A DNA stretch of 64,000 nucleotides from an uncultured Collinsella sp. (GTDB lineage: Bacteria; Actinomycetota; Coriobacteriia; Coriobacteriales; Coriobacteriaceae): contig CAKUGY010000012.1 of NCBI GenBank assembly GCA_934654835.1, forward strand, positions 1 through 64,000, given 5' to 3'. Positions within the stretch are counted from its first letter, which is position 1; every line of letters starts with the position of its first letter. Under the pieces are notes generated by a model. It was given only the letters and a program-made list of their open reading frames with translations, searched no databases and was not told where the DNA came from. Shown here in pieces: positions 7,839 through 14,770 of this stretch. A program made the translations under genes and the position numbers.

Positions 7839-9476
7839 ATGCAGCATATCGATCGGATTATCCGCTCCACGAACGTCTTTACCGCCCAGGATGGTATCGA
7901 TGCCGCCCGTGAGCTCGCGATTGCCATTGCGGGCGATCGTATCGTCGCGGTCGGCAAGCCGGATGACGTGATCGCCGCCGCGCCGGCCGCCACGCCGGTC
8001 ATCGACTACGGCGAGCAGTTTGTCTGCCCCGGTTTCCACGATGCGCACCTGCACTTCTTCCATACCTCGGTCGGCTCCTCGCCGTACATGCTCATGGATA
8101 TGGGCACCTCTGAGGCTGCATTGGTGCAGCACGCGCTCGAGTTCTCCCAAGGTCTGCCCGATGACGCCTGGGTCGTGACCCAGGGTTGGCGCGACTACCG
8201 CTGGGACCCGCCCGAGCATCCCACTAAGGCGTCGCTCGACGCCGCCTTCCCCAATCGCCCTTGTGCTATGTATTCGGGCGATGGACATACCCTGTGGCTC
8301 AACAGTCGTGCGCTCGAGGCGCTCGGCGTGACGCGCGACAGCGAGCCGCCAGCAGGCGGCAGCTACGATAAGGATGCAAACGGCGACCTCACGGGTATTG
8401 CCCACGAGGCGGCTGCTATGCAGCTGCTGCCGCGCTGCCTGGAGTGGCTGGGCGAGGACCGCATCGCGAGCGCTTACGCCGACCAGATGAAGCGCATGGC
8501 CGAGCAAGGCATCACCTCGATCTGCGACATGTCGCTCATGCCCATGCCGGGCTGCGACTTTATTCACGACGATGTCTACGACAAGTTGCAGGCCGCCGGA
8601 AAGCTGGGCATCCGCGCACATCTGTTCCCCACGCTGCTGGACGACCAGTCGCGCCTGGAAGAGCTGCGGGCACGCTATGCCAACAACGCGCTGCTCTCGG
8701 CACCGGGCTTTAAGCAGTTCTTCGATGGCGTATCGAGCGAACATACGGCGTATCTCACCGAGCCCTATACCAATCCGCGTTTCCCGGGTGACCAGGGTCG
8801 TCTGACGGTTCCTGCCGAGCGCATGCGCAAGCTAGTTCTGGCGGCAGCAGAGCGCGGCCACACCGTGCGCATCCACGTCATCGGCGACGGCGCCATCCAT
8901 GCCGCACTCGATATCTTTGAGGAGGCGGCAGGGCTCTACGGCCTGCCCCAGCACGGCCACAACACGCTCGAGCATCTGGAGAACCTCCTGCCCCAGGACA
9001 TCGACCGCCTGCGCAAGCTCAACGTGATCGCCTCGAGTCAGCCCTGCCACATCACTTTGGACCCGGGCGGCCCGGAGCGCGATCTGGGTCTGGAGCGCAG
9101 CCGCATCATGTGGCCGTTTGCGACTTATAAGCAGCGCGGTATCCGCCAGGCCTTCGGAACCGACAGCCCCATCACGGCCGTCACCAGTATGAATGTGCTC
9201 TACACGGCCATCACGCGCCAAGACCCCCGCAGCCACTGGCCCGAGGGTGGCTGGCTGCCGAGCGAGCGCATCGACGCGGCAACGGCCCTGCGCAACTACA
9301 CCCTGGGCAGCGCCTACGCGGCCGGTGACGAGCAAAACCTCGGCAGCCTGGAACCCGGCAAATACGCCGACCTGGTAGTCCTGGACCAAAACCCACTCAC
9401 CATCGACCCCCAAGAGCTCCAAACCACCAAAGTCCAAGCCACCTACCTATCCGGCAACCTCATCTACGAGCGCTAA
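7839..9476 (+). CDS. Amidohydrolase 3 (YtcJ-like) family enzyme
   Basis: 545 aa from ATG 7839 (MQHIDRIIRSTN), preferred because GGGG lies 6 nt upstream; in-frame ATGs at 7827 and 7833 are alternatives. The metal-binding HDAHLHFFH motif occurs near residue 67, HIHVIGDGAIH-like RIHVIGDGAIHAALD lies in the middle, HNTLEHLENL follows, and FGTDSPITAV and NPLTID mark the C-terminal end. Relatives are zinc/iron exo-amidohydrolases such as N-substituted formamide deformylase; true substrates are mostly unknown. It shares a ~170 bp divergent promoter region with the M20 peptidase. Confidence 0.85.
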   Translation: MQHIDRIIRSTNVFTAQDGIDAARELAIAIAGDRIVAVGKPDDVIAAAPAATPVIDYGEQFVCPGFHDAHLHFFHTSVGSSPYMLMDMGTSEAALVQHALEFSQGLPDDAWVVTQGWRDYRWDPPEHPTKASLDAAFPNRPCAMYSGDGHTLWLNSRALEALGVTRDSEPPAGGSYDKDANGDLTGIAHEAAAMQLLPRCLEWLGEDRIASAYADQMKRMAEQGITSICDMSLMPMPGCDFIHDDVYDKLQAAGKLGIRAHLFPTLLDDQSRLEELRARYANNALLSAPGFKQFFDGVSSEHTAYLTEPYTNPRFPGDQGRLTVPAERMRKLVLAAAERGHTVRIHVIGDGAIHAALDIFEEAAGLYGLPQHGHNTLEHLENLLPQDIDRLRKLNVIASSQPCHITLDPGGPERDLGLERSRIMWPFATYKQRGIRQAFGTDSPITAVTSMNVLYTAITRQDPRSHWPEGGWLPSERIDAATALRNYTLGSAYAAGDEQNLGSLEPGKYADLVVLDQNPLTIDPQELQTTKVQATYLSGNLIYER

Positions 9477-9494
9477 CCCCATACCCCATCCATC

Positions 9495-9593
9495 AGTTGC
9501 GGTGAAATACGGACTAAATAACGCCTCAACAGCCAAAAACAGTCCATATTCCACCGCAACTTAAAGGGGCACGTTTCGACAACGTGCCCCTTT
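9495..9593 (+). repeat. Imperfect 20-bp inverted repeat followed by terminator
   Basis: Arms 9495-9514 and 9542-9561 (starting AGTTGCGGTG, ending CACCGCAACT) match at 18 of 20 positions with a 27-nt A-rich loop. Two nucleotides later a 13-bp perfect stem (9563-9575 / 9581-9593) with loop TCGAC and a TTTCTTGT tail forms an intrinsic terminator, probably for the amidohydrolase. The first hairpin is not a normal terminator part; it may be a mobile palindrome or a transcript-end structure. Confidence 0.7.
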
Positions 9594-9633
9594 CTTGTAC
9601 ATCCCATCCGCATCGCCATTTTGCTGCACCGAC

Positions 9634-9844
9634 TTTTCTGAATGCCGGGCCCGATAACGTAATCTCAGCTCCCGTGTGGCTGCGGAGGGGCGGGGCATAA
9701 GGTTTATCGCGAGTTCCGCACGAGCCGAAGGCCACTTAATGTGGCCTTCGTGCGAGCAGGACTGCCCGAGCAGGAAACCTTATGCCCCGCCCCTCCGCAG
9801 CCACACGGGAGCCGCGCGCAAGTTATCCCCCGGCATTCAGAAAA
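9634..9844. repeat. ~210 bp near-palindrome (nested inverted repeats)
   Basis: Three nested pairs share one centre. Outer: 9634-9649 with 9829-9844, 16 bp perfect (TTTTCTGAATGCCGGG). Middle: 9668-9705 with 9775-9812, 38 bp perfect, GC-rich. Inner: 9726-9735 with 9741-9750, 10 bp perfect, loop TTAAT. Short GATAAC/GTTATC segments also pair between the outer and middle arms. There is no supported ORF. It could be a mobile palindromic element, a cruciform or a highly folded RNA. Confidence 0.9.
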
Positions 9845-9939
9845 TCTAAGTGCCAAAAAATAAGATTTTTTGACTCCGTGTTGTATAACCCGCCATTCGT
9901 GGGTACCATTCAACGCGTACGCAAACGAAGTAGGGAAAC

Positions 9940-9960
9940 CCGCACGGTTCAATCGTGCGG
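9940..9960 (+). promoter_or_regulatory. Leader hairpin before groES
   Basis: A 7-bp stem CCGCACG/CGTGCGG lies immediately upstream of the groES RBS (AAAGGAGGAA). A TATAAC -10-like box occurs near 9894. No CIRCE palindrome (TTAGCACTC/GAGTGCTAA) is present, so control by HrcA at this site is not supported. Confidence 0.4.
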
Positions 9961-9981
9961 CCCAAAAAGGAGGAAACAAGC

Positions 9982-10275
9982 ATGTCGTCTTTGAAGCCGC
10001 TTGCAGATCGCGTCCTGGTCAAGCCCGACGAGGCCGAGCAGAAGACCGCTTCTGGTCTGTACATCGCCAGCAACGCTCAGGAGAAGCCGCAGCGCGGCAC
10101 CATCGTTGCCGTTGGCGCTGGCAAGGTCAACGACAAGGGTGAGCGCATCCCCATGGACGTCAAGGTTGGCGACGTTGTCATCTACGGTAAGTTCGGTGGC
10201 AACGAGGTCAAGGTCGACGGCGAGAAGTATCTGCTGATGCGCGCCGACGACATCTACGCCGTCGTCGAGGCCTAG
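9982..10275 (+). CDS. groS: Co-chaperonin GroES
   Basis: 97 aa, standard length. The start MSSLKPLADRVLVKPDEAEQ follows AAAGGAGGAAACAAGC. The mobile loop region (KTASGLYIASNAQEKPQRGT) and the C-terminal YLLMRADDIYAVVEA strand are typical. GroES caps the GroEL ring and closes the folding chamber in the cytoplasm. It is followed 96 bp later by groEL, almost certainly in one transcript. Confidence 0.98.
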   Translation: MSSLKPLADRVLVKPDEAEQKTASGLYIASNAQEKPQRGTIVAVGAGKVNDKGERIPMDVKVGDVVIYGKFGGNEVKVDGEKYLLMRADDIYAVVEA

Positions 10276-10371
10276 TCTCGTCGGAATCTCTGATTCGTCT
10301 TTGAACGCGTCGGCCGCATAGGACTCGGAAGCGGCGATGCGAGTCACATTTCTTTTGGAGGAATACCTACC

Positions 10372-12009
10372 ATGGCAAAGAACATTACGTTCAACACCGA
10401 TGCCCGCGCTAAGCTCGCCAAGGGCGTCAACACTCTGGCCGACGCCGTTACCGTCACCATGGGCCCCAAGGGCCGCTACGTCGCTCTGCAGCGCACGTTC
10501 GGCGCCCCGACCATCACCAATGACGGCGTTTCCGTCGCTAAGGAGATCGAGCTCGAGGACAACATCGAGAACATGGGCGCCCAGCTGGTGAAGGAGGTCG
10601 CCACCAAGACCAACGACACCGTGGGTGACGGCACCACCACCGCAACCCTGCTCGCTCAGGCCATCGTCAACGACGGTCTGCGCAACGTCGCCGCTGGCGC
10701 TAACCCGCTGGCCATCCGTCGCGGCATCGACAAGGCCGTCAACGCCGCCGTCGCCGAGATGAAGGCCCAGGCCAAGCCGGTCGAGACCAAGGAGCAGATC
10801 GCTTCCGTCGGTACCATCTCTGCTGGTGACCCCGAGGTCGGCGAGAAGATCGCCGAGGCCATGGAGGTCGTGGGCAAGGACGGTGTCATCACCGTCGAGG
10901 ATTCCCAGACGTTCGACATCACCATCGACACCGTCGAGGGCATGCAGTTCGACAAGGGCTATGTCTCCGCTTACTTCGTCACGGATAACGACCGCATGGA
11001 GGCCGTGATGAAGGATCCGTACATCCTCATCACCGACCAGAAGATCTCCAGCGTTCAGGACATCATGCCCGTTCTTGAGGCTGTCCAGCGCGCCGGCCGT
11101 GGCCTGCTTATCATCGCTGAGGACATCGACGGCGAGGCTCTGCCCACCCTGGTCCTCAACAAGATCCGTGGCGCCCTCAACGTCTGCGCCGTCAAGGCTC
11201 CGGGCTACGGCGATCGCCGCAAGCGCATCCTCGAGGACATCGCCGTTCTCACCGGTGGCCAGGCAGCTCTCGACGAGCTGGGCGTGAAGGTCGCTGACAT
11301 CACCGCCGATATGCTCGGTACCGCTAAGTCCGTCACCATCTCCAAGGACAACACCGTCGTCGTCGGCGGCGCTGGCTCCAAGGAGGCCATCGACGCTCGT
11401 ATCGCTCAGATCAAGGGTGAGATGGAGAACACCACCTCTGACTTCGATCGCGAGAAGCTCCAGGAGCGCCTGGCCAAGCTCTCCGGTGGCGTTGCCGTCA
11501 TCAAGGTCGGCGCTGCTACCGAGTCCGAGCTCAAGGAGATCAAGCACCGCGTCGAGGACGCCCTGCAGGCTACCCGCGCTGCCGTCGAGGAGGGCATCGT
11601 CGCCGGTGGTGGCGTCGCCTTCATGGACGCTGCTCCTGCGCTCGACGCTGTTGAGCTCGACGACCCCGAGGAGAAGATCGGCGTCGACATCGTCAAGAAG
11701 GCTCTGACCGCTCCGGTCGCCACTATCGCCAAGAACGCTGGCTTTGAGGGCGCTGTCGTGGTCGACAAGGTTGCCGAGCTGCCCGCCGGCCAGGGTCTCA
11801 ACTCTGCCAACGGCGAGTGGGGCGACATGATTGAGATGGGCGTCCTCGACCCCGTCAAGGTCAGCCGCGTCACCCTGCAGAACGCTGCTTCCGTCGCCAG
11901 CCTGATTCTCATCACCGAGGCTACCGTCTCCGACGTGCCCAAGAACACTCAGCTTGAGGACGCTATCGCTGCTGCCACCGCTGGTCAGCAGGGCGGCGGT
12001 ATGTACTAA
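10372..12009 (+). CDS. groL: Chaperonin GroEL
   Basis: 545 aa, normal length, RBS TTGGAGGAA. Family landmarks: VTVTMGPKGRYVALQRTFGA, VGDGTTTATLLAQAIV (ATP binding with catalytic Asp), DDNIENMGAQLVKEVA-like segment and the GGM-type C-terminal tail (QQGGGMY), which lines the ring cavity. It folds a subset of cytosolic proteins with GroES. The stretch after the stop (12010-12035) runs straight into the left inverted repeat of an IS element, so the native terminator may have been displaced. Confidence 0.98.
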   Translation: MAKNITFNTDARAKLAKGVNTLADAVTVTMGPKGRYVALQRTFGAPTITNDGVSVAKEIELEDNIENMGAQLVKEVATKTNDTVGDGTTTATLLAQAIVNDGLRNVAAGANPLAIRRGIDKAVNAAVAEMKAQAKPVETKEQIASVGTISAGDPEVGEKIAEAMEVVGKDGVITVEDSQTFDITIDTVEGMQFDKGYVSAYFVTDNDRMEAVMKDPYILITDQKISSVQDIMPVLEAVQRAGRGLLIIAEDIDGEALPTLVLNKIRGALNVCAVKAPGYGDRRKRILEDIAVLTGGQAALDELGVKVADITADMLGTAKSVTISKDNTVVVGGAGSKEAIDARIAQIKGEMENTTSDFDREKLQERLAKLSGGVAVIKVGAATESELKEIKHRVEDALQATRAAVEEGIVAGGGVAFMDAAPALDAVELDDPEEKIGVDIVKKALTAPVATIAKNAGFEGAVVVDKVAELPAGQGLNSANGEWGDMIEMGVLDPVKVSRVTLQNAASVASLILITEATVSDVPKNTQLEDAIAAATAGQQGGGMY

Positions 12010-12085
12010 GGCCGACAAGGTCTAGAACTCCCACCGGGAATCCGGGGGCGGGACGGGGGTGTCTCCCCAGAACGTCCTCGGACAT

Positions 12086-12130
12086 GCAAAGAGGCTCCGC
12101 ATCGCGCTTCGCGCTGCGGAGCCTCTTTGC
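12086..12130. repeat. Strong hairpin inside the IS element
   Basis: Arms GCAAAGAGGCTCCGCA and its exact complement, with an inner CGCG/CGCG pair in the loop. It lies just beyond the transposase stop and could end its transcript, although there is no clear T run on the minus strand. Confidence 0.7.
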
Positions 12131-12142
12131 GTCCTGACGCTC

Positions 12143-13432
12143 CTATATGGCAAGGTCTTTTTTAGAATCCATTTTTCGCTCGGCCTCGAACGCCTGCCTG
12201 TCCCAATCGAGCGGGAGCCCCGCCTCGACCCATGCCTCGTAGGCCCTCCTTATGGGCTTGAGCTCCCTTTGGCCCCTCTCCAGCATCGAGATGTACTTCT
12301 CGCTGGTGCCGAGTATGGATGCCGCCCTCACCTGGCTGATTTTCGCCGCGCGCCTGGCCGCCACGAGCGCCGAGGCCCCCTCGGGCCTCCTGACCTCGTG
12401 CGGGTGCATCAGCGCACGGTACGCCTCCCTGGCCACGTAGCGCTTGAGGCACCTCATGACCTCCCTGCCGCTCTTGCCCCGCCCCCTGGCCCTCTCGGCG
12501 TACTCGGCCGTCTCGGGGTCGCGCATGACCCTCTGCCTCGCGATCTCGTGCAGCGCGCTGTTCGCCTGCCGGTCGCCGCCCCTGTTGAGCCTGTGCCTCA
12601 CGGTCTTGCCGCTCGAGGCGGGGATGGGGCAGGCCCCGCATATCGCCGCGAACGACGCCTCGGAGCGCAGCCTGCCCGGGTTGTCCCCGGCCGCGACCGC
12701 GAGCTTGGCGGCGCTGACGGGCCCGCACCCGTACATCGCCAGCAGCGCGGGGCAGTTCTCCTCCAGGGACGCCTCGATCGCGCGCTCCATGTCGAGCGCC
12801 GCGTCGCGCGCCGCCGCCCACAGGTCCGCCAGCGCGCCGAGCGCGGCGCCCAGCGCGCCCTCCGACCGCACGGAGGGGAGCTCCTCCATCAGCCTCGGCC
12901 CGCCCATGCCGCGGAACCTCGACCTGAGCCCCTCCGGGGCGGTGGTGAGCAGCGACCTCGCCGTGTTGATCGCCGAGGTCCGCGCCTTCACCGCCCCGGA
13001 GCGCGCCGCGAGCATGCAGCGCACCCCGTCGACCCACCCGTCCTGGCTCTTGGGTGTCCCGAGCTTGGAGCCGGACATCGCCGCGCGGGCGGCCCTCTCC
13101 GCGTCCGCCTCGTCGCACTTGCCCTGCCCCGGGCGCCTCCTCTGCACCCTCGCCGGGGAGAGCGCCTCGCGCACGGGCATCCCCAGCGACGCGAGGTGCC
13201 TGGTGAGGCCCGCCCCGTAGGACGACGTCCCCTCCATCGCGATGCAGGCCGGCTCCCCGGCGGCGGCTATCGCCCCGGCGAGCGCCTCGTAGCCCGCCGC
13301 GTCGGCGGGGAACTGCCTGGACAGGACCTTGCGGCCCCTCCAGTCGAGGACGCACAGCCAGTGCGAGTCGGCGTGGGTGTCGACCCCGCAGAAGACCGGC
13401 CCGCGGGCGTCGGGTGTCGATTCGGTTCTCAT
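12143..13432 (-). CDS. IS110 family transposase with C-terminal Xre-type HTH
   Basis: 429 aa from ATG 13432 (MRTESTPDARG), with GGAG 6 nt upstream. The N-terminal RuvC-like DEDD domain shows FCGVDTHADSHWLCVLD and IAMEGTSSYG, then KCDEADAERAARA. The Transposase_20 region follows: YGCGPVSAAKLAVAAGDNPG, FAAICGACPIPASSGKTVRH, RGGDRQANSALHEIA. The last ~65 residues (ALVAARRAAKISQVRAASIL, GTSEKYISMLERGQRELKPI) look like a Cro/C1-type helix-turn-helix, an unusual addition to IS110 recombinases. Codon use is more GC-extreme than neighbours. A start at 13531 is possible but less likely. Intact, so probably active. Confidence 0.9.
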   Translation of the reverse strand: MRTESTPDARGPVFCGVDTHADSHWLCVLDWRGRKVLSRQFPADAAGYEALAGAIAAAGEPACIAMEGTSSYGAGLTRHLASLGMPVREALSPARVQRRRPGQGKCDEADAERAARAAMSGSKLGTPKSQDGWVDGVRCMLAARSGAVKARTSAINTARSLLTTAPEGLRSRFRGMGGPRLMEELPSVRSEGALGAALGALADLWAAARDAALDMERAIEASLEENCPALLAMYGCGPVSAAKLAVAAGDNPGRLRSEASFAAICGACPIPASSGKTVRHRLNRGGDRQANSALHEIARQRVMRDPETAEYAERARGRGKSGREVMRCLKRYVAREAYRALMHPHEVRRPEGASALVAARRAAKISQVRAASILGTSEKYISMLERGQRELKPIRRAYEAWVEAGLPLDWDRQAFEAERKMDSKKDLAI

Positions 13433-13720
13433 GTCTCGCTCCGTTCTTTCCGTGCTCGCCTGGACCGGGCAGACGGCACACTGACGGGGCGCGATAGAAT
13501 GCGGTTGTTCGGGTCCGCGGTATCGCTCCATGCTCCTATTAGGTCATGCGGCGGTCTCGGCTCGCCGCGGGCCGCACGGGACATGTCAGAAAACGAGGGC
13601 AGCCCCATGGGCGCCAGCGGAATGTGGGGTCACCGCGCGGTCCGCATCTGATGGTGTCGACGCCAATGGTATGCGGGCATATCATCGACGTCTTCAATAC
13701 AGAAGATATCAGTGCGGAAT
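13433..13720 (-). ncRNA. Candidate bridge RNA region of the IS110 element
   Basis: 288 bp without a supported gene, lying directly 5' of the transposase and inside the right inverted repeat. In IS110-group elements this non-coding end encodes the bridge RNA that guides target and donor recognition. This is placement by analogy; I did not identify the two guide loops. Confidence 0.35.
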
Positions 13721-13758
13721 GTTCTGGGGAGACACCCCCGTCACGCCCCCGGATTCCC

Positions 13759-13948
13759 TACGTTTACGGCCTTGAGGTCGGCTCGCGGAGAAGGACGTGG
13801 TTGACAGGTATACGTGTCCCCTTCGCTGTTTCGCGCTTCGCGCGAAAGACGCGCCACCTAGGGATGGGTGGGAAACTAAATCGAGGCGTTGCTCCATCCC
13901 GGGTGCATTTCCAGAGCGTTTCCCCAGCAGAAATTACCCTCGGCGTAC
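13759..13948. other. Intergenic DNA between IS element and FMN riboswitch promoter
   Basis: 190 bp with no supported gene. It contains a GC-rich hairpin near 13829-13851 (TTTCGCGC / GCGCGAAA) and no other recognised feature. It may be the original groEL downstream region cut off by the IS element. Confidence 0.5.
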
Positions 13949-13976
13949 TTGCGCCTATTTTCCCTCGTGCTACACT
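13949..13976 (+). promoter_or_regulatory. Promoter for the riboflavin transport operon
   Basis: TTGCGC (13949-13954) and TACACT (13971-13976) with 16-bp spacing, about 15 bp before the first conserved base of the FMN riboswitch. Confidence 0.6.
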
Positions 13977-13989
13977 TTTCCTTGCTGTT

Positions 13990-14167
13990 TCAGGGCGGGG
14001 TGGAATTCCCCACTGGCGGTAAATCGGGCGGTGCCAAAGGGGTGCCGTGGCGCAGGCGAGGTGCCTGCGGCCGAGCCGATGAGTCCGCGACCCGTGTGTG
14101 CGTTGGTTCGCATGCCGGCTGAACTGGTGAAATTCCAGTACCAACGGTTAGAGTCCGGATGAAAGAG
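13990..14167 (+). promoter_or_regulatory. FMN riboswitch (RFN element)
   Basis: Conserved RFN blocks occur in order: GGGCGGGGTGGAATTCCCCA, CTGGCGGT, GAGCCGATGAGTCCGCGACC, GGCTGAACTGGTGAAATTCC and the closing CAACGGTTAGAGTCCGGATG AAAGAGG. The 3' P1 strand ends about 13 nt before the ribU start, next to its GAGGCAGGTG ribosome binding site. That spacing suggests FMN binding hides the RBS (translation control) rather than forming a separate terminator, which I do not see. Confidence 0.95.
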
Positions 14168-14179
14168 GCAGGTGATCTT

Positions 14180-14770
14180 ATGTCTGAACAGTCGCAGCAT
14201 ATCCATTTTGAGAACACGAATAGGTGGAGCACCAAACAGCTCGTCACCATGGCGCTGATGTGTGCCCTGGGCGCCCTGTTTATGTACGTGCAGATACCCA
14301 TCCTTCCTTCGGCGCCTTTTTTGACGTATGACCCGTCGCTGGTGCCGGCGATGGTGTGCGGATTTGCGTATGGCCCTGGTGCCGGCACCGCTGTCGCCGC
14401 CATGGCGATCGTCATCCATGCGCTCACCACGGGTGACTGGGTCGGCGCGCTTATGAACCTGGTCGCCACGCTGGGCTATATTCTGCCCGCAGCTATCGTC
14501 TACCAGAAGATGCACACCTACAAGGGTGCCGTGATTGGTCTGGTGCTTGGCGTTATTGCCGCTACGGTGCTGTCTATGGTTGCAAACCTGACCATTGGCG
14601 TTTGGTTCTGGTATGGCTCGGTCGATGTGATCGCCCCGCTCATGATTCCTGCCGTGCTGCCGTTCAACCTCATCAAGACCGTGCTCAACTCGGTGCTCAC
14701 GCTTGCCGTGTACAAGGCGGTCTCCAACCTGATCACGCCTAAAAAAGACCAGGTCAAAGGTCGCGCATGA
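14180..14770 (+). CDS. ribU: ECF transporter S component, riboflavin (RibU)
   Basis: 196 aa with six membrane segments, from ATG 14180 (MSEQSQHIHF). The first helix carries the S-component pattern STKQLVTMALMCALGALFMY, and FLTYDPSLVPAMVCGFAYGP matches the riboflavin-binding loop region (Asp-Pro after Tyr). RibU binds riboflavin in the membrane and docks on the ECF module. The FMN riboswitch directly upstream makes riboflavin specificity very likely. Its stop overlaps the ATPase start (ATGA). Confidence 0.92.
   Translation: MSEQSQHIHFENTNRWSTKQLVTMALMCALGALFMYVQIPILPSAPFLTYDPSLVPAMVCGFAYGPGAGTAVAAMAIVIHALTTGDWVGALMNLVATLGYILPAAIVYQKMHTYKGAVIGLVLGVIAATVLSMVANLTIGVWFWYGSVDVIAPLMIPAVLPFNLIKTVLNSVLTLAVYKAVSNLITPKKDQVKGRA

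Larger units (their letters stand above)
12036..13758 (-). mobile_element. IS110-type insertion element with 38-bp flanking inverted repeats
   Basis: A transposase gene (12143-13432) is bracketed by inverted repeats 12036-12073 and 13721-13758, 38 bp with a single mismatch (G versus T at the 16th base). Non-coding ends are 69 bp (12074-12142) and 288 bp (13433-13720). The longer one lies 5' of the transposase, where IS110-group elements encode their bridge RNA. A 16-bp hairpin at 12086-12130 lies in the short end. IS110 elements normally lack long terminal inverted repeats, so the arms may belong to the target (a palindrome split by the element) rather than to the IS. Confidence 0.75.

Noticed and set aside
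7671..8744. Upstream extension of the M20 peptidase frame to 8744
   Set aside because: It overlaps the divergent amidohydrolase and lacks family similarity; the ATG at 7670 has a good RBS.
9949..12018. 689-residue open frame on the minus strand opposite groES-groEL
   Set aside because: Low-complexity Asp/Gly/Leu/Val composition, no RBS and exact overlap with groESL: a codon-bias shadow.
12059..13651. 530-residue plus-strand frame across the IS element
   Set aside because: Arg/Pro-rich antisense of the transposase without RBS or motifs.
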